This document shows, in pieces, positions 38,223 to 47,743 of a DNA stretch of 64,000 nt; the first letter of the stretch is position 1; each line of letters starts with the position of its first letter. Made by a program: the position numbers and the translations under genes. Source of the stretch: Hyphomicrobiales bacterium (GTDB lineage: Bacteria; Pseudomonadota; Alphaproteobacteria; Rhizobiales; Rhizobiaceae); the NCBI GenBank assembly GCA_900467185.1, contig UBPA01000003.1:930001-994000 (forward strand), in the 5' to 3' direction. The notes below the pieces were generated by a model, which did not search any database, had not been told where the DNA came from, and saw only the letters and a list, made by a program, of their open reading frames with translations.

Positions 38223-38999
38223 TCAGATCTTCCATGCGGAATGCAGCGCCGCGATGCCGCCGGTATAATTGGTGTAGGTGACGCGCGCGAAGCCGGCCTT
38301 CTCGATCATGCGGGCGAAATCCGTCTGGTTCGGGAACTTCCGGATGGATTCCACCAGATACTGGTAGGGCTCGGCCTCGCCGGTGATCATCTTGCCGAAG
38401 CGGGGAATGGCGTTGAACGACCAGGCGTCATAGACTTTGTCGAGAAGCGGCATCTCGACATCGGAGAATTCGAGCACCAGCAGCCGGCCCCCGCGCTTCA
38501 GCACGCGATAGGCTTCCGACAGGGCGACATCGATGCGGGGCACGTTGCGGATGCCGAAGGCGATCGTATAGGCATCGAAGCGGCCATCCTCGAAGGGCAG
38601 GCTTTCCGCATTGGCCTCGACGAAGTCGAGATTGGCGGCGAGGCCCTTTTTGCGGGCGCGCTCGGCCCCGACGCCGAGCATGGAGCCGTTGATGTCGAGC
38701 ACGGTCGCATGGGCCAGCCGGCCCGATGCCTCGACGATGCGGAAGGCGATATCGCCCGTGCCGCCGGCGACGTCGAGAACCTTGTAATCGGCGCTGCGGC
38801 GCGGATGGAGGGCGGCCACCATCGCATCCTTCCAGGCCCGGTGCAGACCCATCGACATGACGTCGTTCATGATGTCGTAGCGCTTGGCGACCTTGTGGAA
38901 CACGTCGTTGACGAGGCCCTGCTTCTCGCCCTCGTTCACGCGGCGGAAACCGTAGGACGTCTCCATGCCGCCCTCGGCGGAAACCCGTTCGTCCGTCAT
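38223..38999 (-). CDS. ubiE: demethylmenaquinone/ubiquinone C-methyltransferase
   Basis: This encodes 258 residues; ATG 38999 is chosen (AGGGGA upstream; [20 protein letters not shown]). It is a class I SAM-dependent methyltransferase: motif [16 protein letters not shown], motif post-[11 protein letters not shown], then [20 protein letters not shown] and [10 protein letters not shown], the two PROSITE-type ubiE patches. It adds the C-methyl group of ubiquinone. It is divergent from mutM and upstream of ubiB in the same operon. Confidence 0.96.
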   Translation of the reverse strand: MTDERVSAEGGMETSYGFRRVNEGEKQGLVNDVFHKVAKRYDIMNDVMSMGLHRAWKDAMVAALHPRRSADYKVLDVAGGTGDIAFRIVEASGRLAHATVLDINGSMLGVGAERARKKGLAANLDFVEANAESLPFEDGRFDAYTIAFGIRNVPRIDVALSEAYRVLKRGGRLLVLEFSDVEMPLLDKVYDAWSFNAIPRFGKMITGEAEPYQYLVESIRKFPNQTDFARMIEKAGFARVTYTNYTGGIAALHSAWKI

Positions 39000-39219
39000 A
39001 CCGTCTATCCCCTGTCCATTCCAAAGCCGGGAGCCGGGCCTCGCCACCGGCGAAACGCCGTCATGCCGGACCGTCGTCCTCTTCCGTCAACCGGCACATA
39101 GGACGTTTGCGTCCATCCTGCCAGCCACCGGCATCGCCAGACCATAGCGAATCCGATCCGGCGACGCTATCTGTTGCGGGACGCCCGCCGATGCGCCCGC
39201 TTTGCGAAAAGGACTGTCC

Positions 39220-40116
39220 ATGCCCGAACTGCCCGAGGTCGAAACGGTCCGTCGCGGCCTTGCGCCCGTAATGGAGGGCGCGCTGATCACCCGCGCGGAG
39301 GTGCGCCGGGCGGATCTGCGCTTTCCCTTTCCGCCCGATTTCGCGCGCCGCATCGAGAACCGGCGGATTCTCGCTCTGTCGCGCCGGGCAAAATATCTTC
39401 TCATCGAACTCGACAATGACGACGTCGTCATCGCGCATCTCGGCATGTCCGGTTCGTTCCGCGTGGTCGAGGCGGCAACCGGGGACGCCGACACGCCGGG
39501 CGACTTCCATCATCCCCGCGGCAAAGATGCACGGCACGACCATGTCGTGCTTCACCTTCTCAGCGAGCGCGGGCCCGTGCAGGTGATCTACAACGATCCG
39601 CGCCGGTTCGGCTTCATGGATATCGGCCCGCGCGAAACGCTGGCGGCCCATGCCTTCTTCCGTCAGCTGGGCGAGGAGCCGACCGGCAACCGGCTGGACG
39701 CCGCCTATCTCGCCAGCCGCTTTGCCGGCAAGGCGCAACCGTTGAAATCGACACTGCTCGACCAGCGGGTCATCGCCGGGCTCGGCAACATCTATGTCTG
39801 CGAGGCGCTGTGGCGGGCGCGGCTGTCGCCGCTGAAGGCCTCGGGAAAGCTGGTCGACGCCAAGGGGCGGCCGCGCGCGCCGCTCGTCGTGCTGACGGAG
39901 GCGATCCGGGCCGTCATTGCGGACGCGATCGCCGCCGGCGGCTCGTCGCTGCGCGATCACATCCAGACGGACGGATCGCTCGGCTATTTCCAGCACACCT
40001 TCGCCGTCTACGACCGGGAAGGCAAACCCTGTGCACGACCGGGCTGCGGCGGCACCATTGCGCGGATACCCCAGGCGGGACGCTCGACATTCCACTGCGC
40101 TTCGTGCCAGGTGTAG
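39220..40116 (+). CDS. mutM: formamidopyrimidine-DNA glycosylase
   Basis: A 298-residue base-excision repair enzyme that removes 8-oxoguanine. The start must be at 39220 because the second residue, Pro, is the catalytic nucleophile ([14 protein letters not shown]; Glu3 also catalytic). The other key residue, Lys in [11 protein letters not shown], is present, as is the H2TH helix region [19 protein letters not shown]. The zinc finger at the end has four cysteines (C-x4-C ... C-x2-C, from about residue 270). Divergent from ubiE, followed by rpsT. Confidence 0.97.
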   Translation: MPELPEVETVRRGLAPVMEGALITRAEVRRADLRFPFPPDFARRIENRRILALSRRAKYLLIELDNDDVVIAHLGMSGSFRVVEAATGDADTPGDFHHPRGKDARHDHVVLHLLSERGPVQVIYNDPRRFGFMDIGPRETLAAHAFFRQLGEEPTGNRLDAAYLASRFAGKAQPLKSTLLDQRVIAGLGNIYVCEALWRARLSPLKASGKLVDAKGRPRAPLVVLTEAIRAVIADAIAAGGSSLRDHIQTDGSLGYFQHTFAVYDREGKPCARPGCGGTIARIPQAGRSTFHCASCQV

Positions 40117-40161
40117 CGGCAACCTCGCATGTCAGCTGTCGATGCCGCTTGAAATAGCGCG

Positions 40162-40190
40162 TTGACGAAATGGGCGTTTGCGTCTATACG
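40162..40190 (+). promoter_or_regulatory. rpsT promoter
   Basis: TTGACG at 40162-40167 and a CTATAC/TATACG -10 hexamer at 40184-40190 are 16-17 bases apart. The transcript would have a leader of about 120 bases before the rpsT ATG, with CCTCCG and CGGAGG able to pair across it. Confidence 0.65.
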
Positions 40191-40317
40191 GCGCCCACAG
40201 TTTGGGAAGCCACGTTGCAGGTTTCTCGCTATTGCCTCCGAAGAGCTTGGATGACAGGTCGCAGTGACCCGACACGGCGAGGCGGAGGTGCTTGTCAGAA
40301 TCTGAAGAGAGAAACCC

Positions 40318-40584
40318 ATGGCCAATACAACTTCGGCGAAAAAAGCGACCCGCAAGATCGCGCGTCGCACCGAGATCAACAAGTCGCGCCGCTCGCGCGT
40401 TCGCAACTTCCTCCGCAAGGTCGAAGAAGCCATCGCTTCCGGCGACCAGGCCGTTGCCCAGGAAGCCCTGCGCGTCGCACAGCCCGAGCTGATGCGCGCT
40501 GCCAGCAAGGGCGTCGTGCATGCCAACACGGCATCGCGCAAGGTCTCGCGCCTGGCCAGCCGCGTCAACGCCCTGTCGGCCTGA
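40318..40584 (+). CDS. rpsT: 30S ribosomal protein S20
   Basis: This encodes 88 residues, [20 protein letters not shown].., the basic helical S20 protein that binds 16S rRNA early in assembly. Length and the closing [18 protein letters not shown] are as in other alphaproteobacteria. The Shine-Dalgarno region is GAAGAGAGAAACCC. It is followed by a hairpin terminator and then by the long dnaA upstream region, the order rpsT-dnaA being conserved in rhizobia. Confidence 0.98.
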   Translation: MANTTSAKKATRKIARRTEINKSRRSRVRNFLRKVEEAIASGDQAVAQEALRVAQPELMRAASKGVVHANTASRKVSRLASRVNALSA

Positions 40585-40613
40585 CGCTTCAGGATTTTAC
40601 CTTTCAAGAGAGC

Positions 40614-40638
40614 GGCCCGGTCATCGACCGGGCCCTTT
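40614..40638 (+). terminator. rpsT intrinsic terminator
   Basis: GGCCCGGTC (40614-40622), loop ATC, GACCGGGCC (40626-40634), then CTTT. Nine perfect pairs, 30 bases after the rpsT stop. Confidence 0.8.
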
Positions 40639-40779
40639 CGATTCGTACGCCGGCTTTTTGCGCCGATCGTGCCCCATGACGACTTCATGTCATGCGTGTG
40701 AACAGATAATCCCCATATTAACAACGGCTTGCGAAAGTTTGTGACAGGCCGGCCTCATATAAGCCGCCGCCTTCTCAGG

Positions 40780-40913
40780 GAATCTGAGTCAAGCGATTTT
40801 TTATTTTTCTTGCTTTTCGGGGTGGCTTTAGAGCCTTCAAAAACAAAGCCTTTGATTCGACTACGATTCTCAAAAGGCGGCTTCGGGCAGTTGCAAAACG
40901 CTGCTTGAGAGTC
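40780..40913. promoter_or_regulatory. cluster of five GANTC (CcrM) sites before dnaA
   Basis: GAATC at 40780, GAGTC at 40786, GATTC at 40854, GATTC at 40865 and GAGTC at 40909; a sixth, GATTC, is at 40640. The next 750 bases up to the dnaA start have none that I could find. In Caulobacter a GANTC in the dnaA promoter ties expression to replication through CcrM methylation. Confidence 0.7.
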
Positions 40914-40948
40914 AACGGGCAAGGCCTCGCGGGCCGTAAAAATGGCGA

Positions 40949-40977
40949 TTGATCTTGGGTCATGATCCTGCCTAAAT
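40949..40977 (+). promoter_or_regulatory. candidate dnaA promoter
   Basis: TTGATC at 40949-40954 and CTAAAT at 40972-40977 with exactly 17 bases between, close to the rhizobial sigma70 consensus. It lies 36 bases after the last site of the GANTC cluster and would give a leader of about 690 bases before dnaA. Confidence 0.55.
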
Positions 40978-41669
40978 GGTTTCAGCAAGAGACGTGGGAC
41001 AGCGAGTTTTCGATGTCGGCAGCAGGCCCTGACAAGGGTCCGTTCAGCCTCCACAATTCTTGAACTGGGGTGGACATCACAATTTTCCATCAACTGAAGA
41101 GAGGCCTCACCCCGTCCGGTTCGCCGTACGGGAACGAGAAACCGCATCTTAAGGTTGAGGACAATCGGGAACCTCGGACGGCCCTGACGGGCCGTTGGCC
41201 GGCTGTGACAGCCGTGGCGGGAGATCGTGCCCGGCGGATGCGCCGGAGGAAAGACCTGGTGCAGGAGACCTCGAAGCCGTCGCGGCTTTGAAGGAGCGAT
41301 GGCACCAGTCGAGACGGCAGCGCGGCTTGCAGGACGGAAACGGCTTGCGGTGCGCTGGAGTGGTCCCACGGCAAGCGGGGACCCGGATGGCACGGTCGGA
41401 CAGGCCGACGCCGGACGGGTTTGACGGCGGGACCTCGAACGAGCGGGAAACGAGGATCCCGGCCGTTCGGACAGCACCATGATGATGCCGCGATCGGCGG
41501 CACATCCGACAACAGACTGCCGGCGATGGAAGCCGGTATCGGGACAGACATTGGAAGGCGGCACATGCTTGGAAATTCGGTGACCTCGGGGCGCACATTC
41601 GCTGGCGGCGAACATGCTCGGCCGATCAAGAGCGGGCAGAACGAACAGACGACAGGAGAGCAGGCCATC

Positions 41670-43133
41670 ATGACCCAGAGCGCACTTTTCGATCGGGTCA
41701 GCGCTCTCCTCAAGGCCCAGGTCGGTCCTGACGTCTTTGCGAGCTGGTTCGGTCGGCTGAAGCTGCACTCGATGTCCAAGAGCGTCGTGCGTCTCTCCGT
41801 GCCCACCACCTTCCTCAAATCCTGGATCAACAACCGCTATCTCGACCAGATCACCACGCTCTTCCAGCAGGAAGACGCCGAGATCCTGAAGGTCGAGATC
41901 GTGGTGCGCAGCGCCATGCGCGGAACCCGTGCGCCGATCGAAGCCGAGCTGACCGTCGGCGATGCCGCAACGTCGGCGCCGGCCGCCACCGCCGCCCGCA
42001 GAAACGCGGCGCAAGGCCTCGGCCAGAGCATCGGACAGCAGGCGATGGCCGCCCTGCCGGCCGCCGCAAAGCTTCCCGTCGCCACGCCCCTCTTCGGTTC
42101 GCCGCTCGATCCGCGCTACAGCTTTGCCAGCTTCGTCGAGGGCTCGTCCAACCGCGTCGCACTGGCTGCCGCCAAGACGATCGCGGAGGCCGGCGCCGGC
42201 GCCGTGCGCTTCAACCCGCTCTTCATCCATTCCTCCGTCGGCCTCGGCAAGACGCATCTGCTGCAGGCTATCGCGATTGCCGCGATCCAGAGCCCGCGCG
42301 CCTCGCGCGTCGTCTATCTCACGGCCGAATATTTCATGTGGCGCTTTGCCACCGCCATCCGCGACAACGACGCCCTGTCGCTGAAGGAGACGCTGCGCAA
42401 TATCGACCTGCTCGTCATCGACGACATGCAGTTCCTGCAGGGCAAGTCGATCCAGCACGAGTTCTGCCATCTGCTCAACATGCTGCTCGACAGCGCCAAG
42501 CAGGTCGTCGTCGCCGCCGACCGTGCGCCGTGGGAGCTGGAATCGCTCGATCCGCGCGTCCGCTCGCGCCTGCAGGGCGGCGTCGCCATCGAGATGGACG
42601 GCCCGGATTATGAAATGCGTCTGGAAATCCTGAAGCGCCGCCTGGATGTGGCGCGCGAGGAAGACCCCTCGCTCAACATTCCCGCCGATATTTTGAGCCA
42701 CGTCGCCCGCAGCATCACCGCCAGCGGTCGCGAACTGGAAGGCGCGTTCAACCAGCTCCTGTTCCGCATGTCCTTCGAGCCGCAGCTCTCCATCGAGCGC
42801 GTCGACGAACTGCTCGGCCACCTCGTCAATGCCGGCGAGCCGCGCCGCGTGCGGATCGAGGACATCCAGCGCGTCGTTGCCAAGCATTACAATGTCTCGC
42901 GCCAGGAGCTGGTCTCCAACCGGCGCACCCGCGTCATCGTCAAGCCGCGCCAGATCGCCATGTATCTGGCCAAGACGCTGACGCCTCGCTCCTTCCCGGA
43001 AATCGGCCGCCGTTTTGGCGGGCGCGATCACACCACCGTGCTGCATGCGGTGCGCAAGATCGAGGACCTGATCTCCGGCGATACCAAGCTCAGCCACGAG
43101 ATCGAGCTCCTGAAGCGTCTGATCAACGAATAG
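41670..43133 (+). CDS. dnaA: chromosomal replication initiator DnaA
   Basis: The start at 41670 ([20 protein letters not shown]) gives 487 residues, the usual rhizobial length; AGGAG lies upstream. An in-frame ATG at 41565 would add 35 residues without family similarity. Domain I includes [20 protein letters not shown]; a short Ala-rich domain II follows; the AAA+ domain has [13 protein letters not shown] near residue 190 and Walker [15 protein letters not shown]; domain IV carries the signature [19 protein letters not shown] near 450, which binds DnaA boxes. In rhizobia the origin is at hemE, not here. A strong terminator follows. Confidence 0.97.
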   Translation: MTQSALFDRVSALLKAQVGPDVFASWFGRLKLHSMSKSVVRLSVPTTFLKSWINNRYLDQITTLFQQEDAEILKVEIVVRSAMRGTRAPIEAELTVGDAATSAPAATAARRNAAQGLGQSIGQQAMAALPAAAKLPVATPLFGSPLDPRYSFASFVEGSSNRVALAAAKTIAEAGAGAVRFNPLFIHSSVGLGKTHLLQAIAIAAIQSPRASRVVYLTAEYFMWRFATAIRDNDALSLKETLRNIDLLVIDDMQFLQGKSIQHEFCHLLNMLLDSAKQVVVAADRAPWELESLDPRVRSRLQGGVAIEMDGPDYEMRLEILKRRLDVAREEDPSLNIPADILSHVARSITASGRELEGAFNQLLFRMSFEPQLSIERVDELLGHLVNAGEPRRVRIEDIQRVVAKHYNVSRQELVSNRRTRVIVKPRQIAMYLAKTLTPRSFPEIGRRFGGRDHTTVLHAVRKIEDLISGDTKLSHEIELLKRLINE

Positions 43134-43156
43134 GCCGTCTTTCGCGGCAGTGTTTC

Positions 43157-43184
43157 AAGGCGCCGGAGCGATCCGGCGCCTTTT
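43157..43184 (+). terminator. dnaA intrinsic terminator
   Basis: AAGGCGCCGGA (43157-43167), loop GCGA, TCCGGCGCCTT (43172-43182), followed by TT. Eleven perfect pairs, 24 bases after the dnaA stop. Confidence 0.9.
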
Positions 43185-43204
43185 CCCGTTGCCGCAAGGG
43201 GACG

Positions 43205-44623
43205 TTACGAGTCGCGCGCGATGATCTCGTAGAGCGCGCGGATGCCTTGCGCCTCGCCGCCGACGGGCGCGTGCGGACGCTCGCTCGGGTTCCAGCCATA
43301 GACGTCGAGATGAACCCAGCCGCGCGTGTCGGCCACGAAGCGCTTGAGAAACAGAGCCGCGGTGATCGCGCCCGCCATGCCGCCGGAGGGGGCGTTGGTG
43401 AGATCGGCGACGCGCGTCGTCACGTCCTTCTCGTAGCCCTTGAACAGCGGCAGCCGCCAGAGCGGATCATGCGTTGCGACGCTCGCGCGGGAAATGGCTG
43501 CGGCCAGGGCCTCGTCGTCGGTGAAGAACGGCGGCAGGTCGGGACCGAGCGCGACGCGGGCGGCACCGGTCAAGGTCGCCATGTCGATGAGGAGATCGCT
43601 CTCGCTTTCGCTGGCATAGGCAAGCGCATCGGCGAGGATCAGCCGCCCTTCCGCGTCCGTATTGTCGATCTGCACGGTCAGGCCCTTGCGCGAGCGGTAG
43701 ATATCGCCCGGCCGGAACGCATTGCCGGCTATGGAATTCTCGACCACCGGCACGAGCACCCGCAGCGAGACGTCCAGACCGGCATCCATGATCATCAGGG
43801 CGAGACCCATGACGTTGGCGGCACCGCCCATATCCTTTTTCATCAGCAGCATGGAGGCCGCCGGCTTGATGTCGAGGCCGCCCGTATCGAAGCAGACGCC
43901 CTTGCCGACGAGGGTGATCCGTTTGGCGCCCGAGCCCCAGCGCATCTCCAGGAGACGCGGCGCCTGCTCGGCGGCCCGGCCGACCGTGTGGATCAGGGGG
44001 AAGTTCTGCGTGAGCAGGTCTTCGCCGAGGATCGTCGTGACCGTCGCGCCGTAATGCCGGGCGAGCGCCTGGAAGGCCGCATCCAGCGCATCCGGTCCGA
44101 GATCATTGGTGGGTGTGTTGATGAGATCGCGGGCCAGCGTGATGCCGGCGACCGTGCGCTCGAGCGCGGCCCGGTCGATGCCGCCGTCGAGTTCGAGCAG
44201 CGGCCGCTCGCCGGTTCTCGGCTTGTAGCGATCGAACCGGTAGGCGCCGAGCGCGAAGCCGAGGGCCGCCTGTTCGGCGGGCAGGCGGCCGGAGACGATC
44301 CGCCAGTTGCCCGGCGGCAGGCTGCGGGCGAGCTTGCCGGTGGCAAAGGGCGCATCGTGCGGATGGGTGCCGAGACCGAAGAGGGCGCCGCCGAGCCCGT
44401 CCGCTGCGCCCTCACCACCCGGCCGCGCCGGCACGAGGAGGAGCGCGCCACTTTCGGCGGCAAAGCCGGCATGGCGTGCCCAGGTCCGCAGAAAGGGATC
44501 GAGCGTCTCGTCCATCAGGTCTTCGGGCGTCAGCGCATGGACCGGCAAAGCCGGTTCCGAGGATGTGGATCCCTCCCCCGGCGTGAAGGGCGACGGGCGG
44601 TGATCAAGGAAAAAGGGCGGCAT
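43205..44623 (-). CDS. leucyl aminopeptidase family (M17) protein
   Basis: This encodes 472 residues from ATG 44623, which has AGGAGA seven bases before it. The C-terminal catalytic half is a complete M17 site: LVGKGVCFDTGGLDIKPAAS (Lys and Asp), MLLMKKDMGGAANVMGLAL, and NTDAEGRLILADALAYASES with the last two metal ligands. The N-terminal 170 residues are divergent. M17 enzymes are hexameric cytoplasmic aminopeptidases; some also bind DNA (PepA), but there is no direct sign of that here. Convergent with dnaA and divergent from the TPR gene at 44800. Confidence 0.93.
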   Translation of the reverse strand: MPPFFLDHRPSPFTPGEGSTSSEPALPVHALTPEDLMDETLDPFLRTWARHAGFAAESGALLLVPARPGGEGAADGLGGALFGLGTHPHDAPFATGKLARSLPPGNWRIVSGRLPAEQAALGFALGAYRFDRYKPRTGERPLLELDGGIDRAALERTVAGITLARDLINTPTNDLGPDALDAAFQALARHYGATVTTILGEDLLTQNFPLIHTVGRAAEQAPRLLEMRWGSGAKRITLVGKGVCFDTGGLDIKPAASMLLMKKDMGGAANVMGLALMIMDAGLDVSLRVLVPVVENSIAGNAFRPGDIYRSRKGLTVQIDNTDAEGRLILADALAYASESESDLLIDMATLTGAARVALGPDLPPFFTDDEALAAAISRASVATHDPLWRLPLFKGYEKDVTTRVADLTNAPSGGMAGAITAALFLKRFVADTRGWVHLDVYGWNPSERPHAPVGGEAQGIRALYEIIARDS

Positions 44624-44697
44624 GGGTTCTCCTGAAGGCAAGCGATGGCGGTCGGCGGCCTTTCGCGCCGCTGCGGCGGGTGGTCGGCTGGCCGTCA

Positions 44698-44712
44698 TTA
44701 ACACTCTGTTAG
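44698..44712. promoter_or_regulatory. CtrA-like half-perfect box before the tadD-like gene
   Basis: TTAA at 44698-44701, seven bases, TTAG at 44709-44712: seven of eight positions of TTAA-N7-TTAA. Another TTAA follows at 44715. It lies about 90 bases before the start of the TPR gene. Confidence 0.4.
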
Positions 44713-44799
44713 GGTTAACAGATTATTGATGATGACACGATTTGCGCCGTGAAAGTTGATGCGTGCCGGTGCTTCCCCTTTTTGTCCGGGAGCTTTGCC

Positions 44800-45666
44800 A
44801 TGGCGGCACCAGTCTACCAGCCTCGTCCGCGGCGTGCGCTCCGCGCATCCGTCCACCTGTCCCTGTCCGCTGTTCTCATCTCGGGCCTTCTCGCCGGCTG
44901 CGCCTCCCCCCGCAAGGAGCTGACCACCGGCTCGATCCCCACGGCCAGCGCGTCCGGCTCGGCCTCCCTGAATGCGGCCGCGATGAATGCCGGGCAGCTT
45001 AACGCCGCCGCGCAGAGCCTGGGAAAAGCCTATGAGAAGAACCCGAAGGATCGCACGGTCGGGCTCAACTACGCCAATGTGCTGCGCATGACCGGGCGCA
45101 ACGATCAGGCCCTTGCCGTCATGCAGCAGGTGGCGATCCAGTATCCCGCAGACCGGGAGGTGCTGGCCGCCTATGGCAAGTCGCAGGCGGCGGCCGGCCA
45201 GCTCGACCAGGCGCTCGTGACCGTCGGCCGGGCGCAGACGCCGGACCGCCCGGACTGGAAGCTGAAATCCGCCGAAGGGGCGATTCTCGACCAGCTCGGC
45301 CGTTCGCCGGAGGCGCGGCAGCGCTACCGCGAGGCTCTCGACATCCAGCCGAACGAGCCGTCCGTCCTGTCCAATCTCGGCATGTCCTATCTCCTGTCGA
45401 AGGACCTGAAGACGGCGGAGACCTATCTGCGCAAGGCGACCGAACAGCCGGGCGCCGACAGCGGCGTGCGCCAGAACCTCGCGCTCGCCATCGGCCTGCA
45501 GGGCCGCTTCCCCGAGGCCGAGGCCATCGCCCGCCAGGAACTCTCGCCCCAGCAGGCCGAGGCGAACGTCGCCTATCTCCGCTCGATCCTGTCGCAGCAG
45601 AACGCCTGGCAGAAGCTGGCGAAAGACGGCAAGCCGGGGAAGGCGACGGAGACCGGAACGAACTGA
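44800..45666 (+). CDS. tadD: TPR-repeat lipoprotein, TadD-like
   Basis: About 288 residues from ATG 44800 (CCGGGAG eight bases before); a GTG at 44749 is less likely. The signal region ends in the lipobox LLAGC. From residue 60 to 270 there are at least five TPR units (for instance AAQSLGKAYEKNPKDRTVGL, EARQRYREALDIQPNEPSVL, SNLGMSYLLSKDLKTAETYL). TadD is a pilotin-like TPR lipoprotein helping secretin or pilus assembly at the outer membrane. It is convergent with tadC, sharing a bidirectional terminator, so it belongs to the pilus locus though on the other strand. Confidence 0.85.
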   Translation: MAAPVYQPRPRRALRASVHLSLSAVLISGLLAGCASPRKELTTGSIPTASASGSASLNAAAMNAGQLNAAAQSLGKAYEKNPKDRTVGLNYANVLRMTGRNDQALAVMQQVAIQYPADREVLAAYGKSQAAAGQLDQALVTVGRAQTPDRPDWKLKSAEGAILDQLGRSPEARQRYREALDIQPNEPSVLSNLGMSYLLSKDLKTAETYLRKATEQPGADSGVRQNLALAIGLQGRFPEAEAIARQELSPQQAEANVAYLRSILSQQNAWQKLAKDGKPGKATETGTN

Positions 45667-45680
45667 GCCTTTCTCCACGC

Positions 45681-45715
45681 AAAAGCCCCGCATCCTGGAT
45701 GGATGCGGGGCTTTT
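45681..45715. terminator. bidirectional terminator between tadD and tadC
   Basis: AAAAGCCCCGCATCC (45681-45695), loop TGGAT, exact complement at 45701-45715 ending in TTTT. Fifteen perfect pairs with A-run and T-run on the two sides serve both converging genes. Confidence 0.95.
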
Positions 45716-45747
45716 GCCGTTTGGAGCATCAGCCGGAAAAAGCCCGT

Positions 45748-46716
45748 CTACATGCGATCGGCGACCTGGATGCCGGCGGGGCCGAGGATGACGGCGATCA
45801 GCACCGGCAGGAAGAACAGGATCATCGGGACAGTGAGTTTCGGCGGCAGGGCGGCGGCCTTTTTCTCGGCCTGGTTCATGCGCTGGTCGCGGCTTTCCTG
45901 CGCCAGAACCCGCAGCGCCTGAGCGATGGGCGTTCCGTAGCGGTCCGCCTGGATCAGCGCCTGCGTGACCGCCTTCACATCCTCGATGCCGGTTCGCAGG
46001 CCGAGATTTTCGAGCGCGACGCGGCGGTCCGGCAGGAAGGACAGCTCGGCCGTCGTCAGCACCATCTCTTCGGCGAGCGCCGGCGACTGCCCGGCGATCT
46101 CGTCGGCCACGCGGCGCATGCCGAGTTCCATGGAGATGCCGGATTCCACGCAGATGAGCAGCAGGTCGAGCGCATCGGGCCAGGCCCGGCGGATGGAGCT
46201 CTGCCGCTTGCCGATCGCATTGCTGATGATGATGTTGGGCAGGTAGAAGCCGATATAGGCGGCGATGATGACGCCGAAGAGCCGCATGGTGAACGGCCGG
46301 TCGGCAAAGGCTCCGAGACCGAAGACATAGAGGATCGCCAGAGCCAGAAAGACGAATGGCAGCACGAAGCGCGCGAAGAGAAAGATGTTGAGCGCGTTCT
46401 GCGACCGGTAGCCGGCCATCTTCAGCCGGTTGACGGTCTTGTCGTCCACCAGCGCCTTGCGCAGGTTCAGCCGCTCGACGACCTGCAGCACCGAGGTGTT
46501 GTTCTTCGCCCGCAGAGAGGCGCGCCCGGTGATCTCGTTGTTCAGCCGCGCCCGTTCGCGCGCGCGGATCTGCTCGCGCTCGGAGGCGACGGATTTCATG
46601 CGCTTCTGCAGATTGTCGCCTTCGAGGAAGGGGGCTGCCAGCGTGTAGATCGTGGCCATGACGGCGATGGAGACGAGGACCGCCACGATGGTCGCCGGCG
46701 TGAAAAAGTCCATCAT
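45748..46716 (-). CDS. tadC: Flp pilus inner-membrane platform protein TadC
   Basis: This encodes 322 residues, MMDFFTPATIVAVLVSIAVM.., with an N-terminal membrane span, a cytoplasmic loop, two central spans and a final one (PMILFFLPVLIAVILGPAGI). The GspF/TadC core is AWPDALDLLLICVESGISME, followed by ALAEEMVLTTAELSFL and FGTPIAQALRVLAQESRDQR-like residues. TadB and TadC form the platform on which the ATPase extrudes or retracts pilins. Last gene of the operon cpaB to tadC, 12 bases after tadB. Confidence 0.95.
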   Translation of the reverse strand: MMDFFTPATIVAVLVSIAVMATIYTLAAPFLEGDNLQKRMKSVASEREQIRARERARLNNEITGRASLRAKNNTSVLQVVERLNLRKALVDDKTVNRLKMAGYRSQNALNIFLFARFVLPFVFLALAILYVFGLGAFADRPFTMRLFGVIIAAYIGFYLPNIIISNAIGKRQSSIRRAWPDALDLLLICVESGISMELGMRRVADEIAGQSPALAEEMVLTTAELSFLPDRRVALENLGLRTGIEDVKAVTQALIQADRYGTPIAQALRVLAQESRDQRMNQAEKKAAALPPKLTVPMILFFLPVLIAVILGPAGIQVADRM

Positions 46717-46728
46717 GAGGCCAAATCC

Positions 46729-47739
46729 CTACATATCGAAGTTGATCATCTGCCGCATGACGAAGATGCCCATGCCCATCCAGATGGCGGAAATTCCCAT
46801 GATCATGTGACCGCGCGGATCTGTGAACAGGACCATGATGTACTCGGGCGAGCTGAGATAGACGAGCAGCGTGACGATGAAGGGCAATGCCCCGATGATG
46901 CAGGCCGAAGCCTTGGCTTCCATCGACAGGGCCTGGACCTTCGCCTTCATCTTGCGGCGCTCGCGCAGCACCTTGGCAAGGTTGCTCAAGGCCTCCGACA
47001 GATTGCCACCGGCCTGCGACTGGATGGTGATGACGACCGAGAAGAAATTGACCTCCTGCAGTGGCACCGTCTGGATCATCCGCGTGCAGGCCTCCGGCAC
47101 GGTCATGCCCACGCCCTGCGCATCGATGACCCGGCGGAACTCGGTCTTGACCGGCTCCTGCCCGTCGCTGGCGATGAGGCGGATGGCGTCGCTCAGCGGC
47201 AGGCCCGACTTGATCGAGCGCACCATGACCTCGAGCGAATTGGGAAATTCCTCGATGAACTTCTTGCAGCGCCGATTGACCAGGAAGCCGACGATCCAGC
47301 GCGGCAGACCGAGCGACGTGAAGATCATGATGCCCAAGGCGATCAGGAACGATCCGCCGACGAGCAGCGCCACGAGGAACGCGAACAGCCCGAGAATGCC
47401 GCTGAAGACGTAGAACTGCGTGATCGAGATCGACAGGCCGGCCTGGGTCAGGCGCACCTTGATGGGTGGCTTGGCGCGCGCCGATTTTTCCTTCTGCTTC
47501 TTCTGCAGGTCTTTCAGCGAGTCCTGAACCGACTTCCGGCGCTTGGACAGTTCGTTCATGCGGTCGCGGGCGGCCTTGATGTTGACCCGGTCCGTCTCGG
47601 CGGCCTTGATCTTGCGAAAGCGCACATTCGCCTTCTTCTCGTCCTGGATGCGCGAGAACAGGAAGCCGTAGCCGAGGCCGGCCGTCGAGACGGCGGCGAG
47701 AACGGCGATGGCGATGATCAAGGGATCGAGACCGAACAT
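46729..47739 (-). CDS. tadB: Flp pilus inner-membrane platform protein TadB
   Basis: A 336-residue GspF-type protein with an N-terminal span (LIIAIAVLAAVSTAGLGYGF), a basic cytoplasmic region (KRRKSVQDSLKDLQKKQKEK), two central spans, the T2SSF core FPNSLEVMVRSIKSGLPLSD and QTVPLQEVNFFSVVITIQSQ, and two C-terminal spans. Paired with TadC it forms the assembly platform. Four bases separate it from cpaF. Confidence 0.95.
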   Translation of the reverse strand: MFGLDPLIIAIAVLAAVSTAGLGYGFLFSRIQDEKKANVRFRKIKAAETDRVNIKAARDRMNELSKRRKSVQDSLKDLQKKQKEKSARAKPPIKVRLTQAGLSISITQFYVFSGILGLFAFLVALLVGGSFLIALGIMIFTSLGLPRWIVGFLVNRRCKKFIEEFPNSLEVMVRSIKSGLPLSDAIRLIASDGQEPVKTEFRRVIDAQGVGMTVPEACTRMIQTVPLQEVNFFSVVITIQSQAGGNLSEALSNLAKVLRERRKMKAKVQALSMEAKASACIIGALPFIVTLLVYLSSPEYIMVLFTDPRGHMIMGISAIWMGMGIFVMRQMINFDM

Positions 47740-47743
47740 CGCC

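Larger units (their letters stand above)
40641..41669 (+). other. dnaA upstream and leader region (about 1 kb, non-coding)
   Basis: No gene with a recognisable product lies between the rpsT terminator and dnaA. The first 270 bases are AT-richer than the surroundings (a T-rich tract at 40796-40818) and carry the GANTC cluster; a sigma70 promoter follows at 40949-40977. The last 690 bases would be an untranslated leader with several GC-rich palindromes (for example CGGCCC/GGGCCG near 41178-41194). The dnaA frame stays open back to about 41421 but the extension lacks DnaA homology. No TTATCCACA box cluster is seen, so it does not look like oriC. Confidence 0.7.

Noticed and set aside
41421-41669. 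N-terminal extension of DnaA by 83 residues
   Set aside because: The frame is open, but the added residues have no similarity to DnaA, and the start at 41670 gives the normal rhizobial length with an upstream AGGAG.
40585-41669. Chromosome origin next to dnaA
   Set aside because: No cluster of TTATCCACA-type boxes was found, and in rhizobia the origin lies at hemE.
40755-43097. A 780-codon frame antisense to dnaA reaching through the upstream region
   Set aside because: The part outside dnaA is longer than usual for a shadow frame, but there is no family mark, no Shine-Dalgarno site and the composition is not protein-like.
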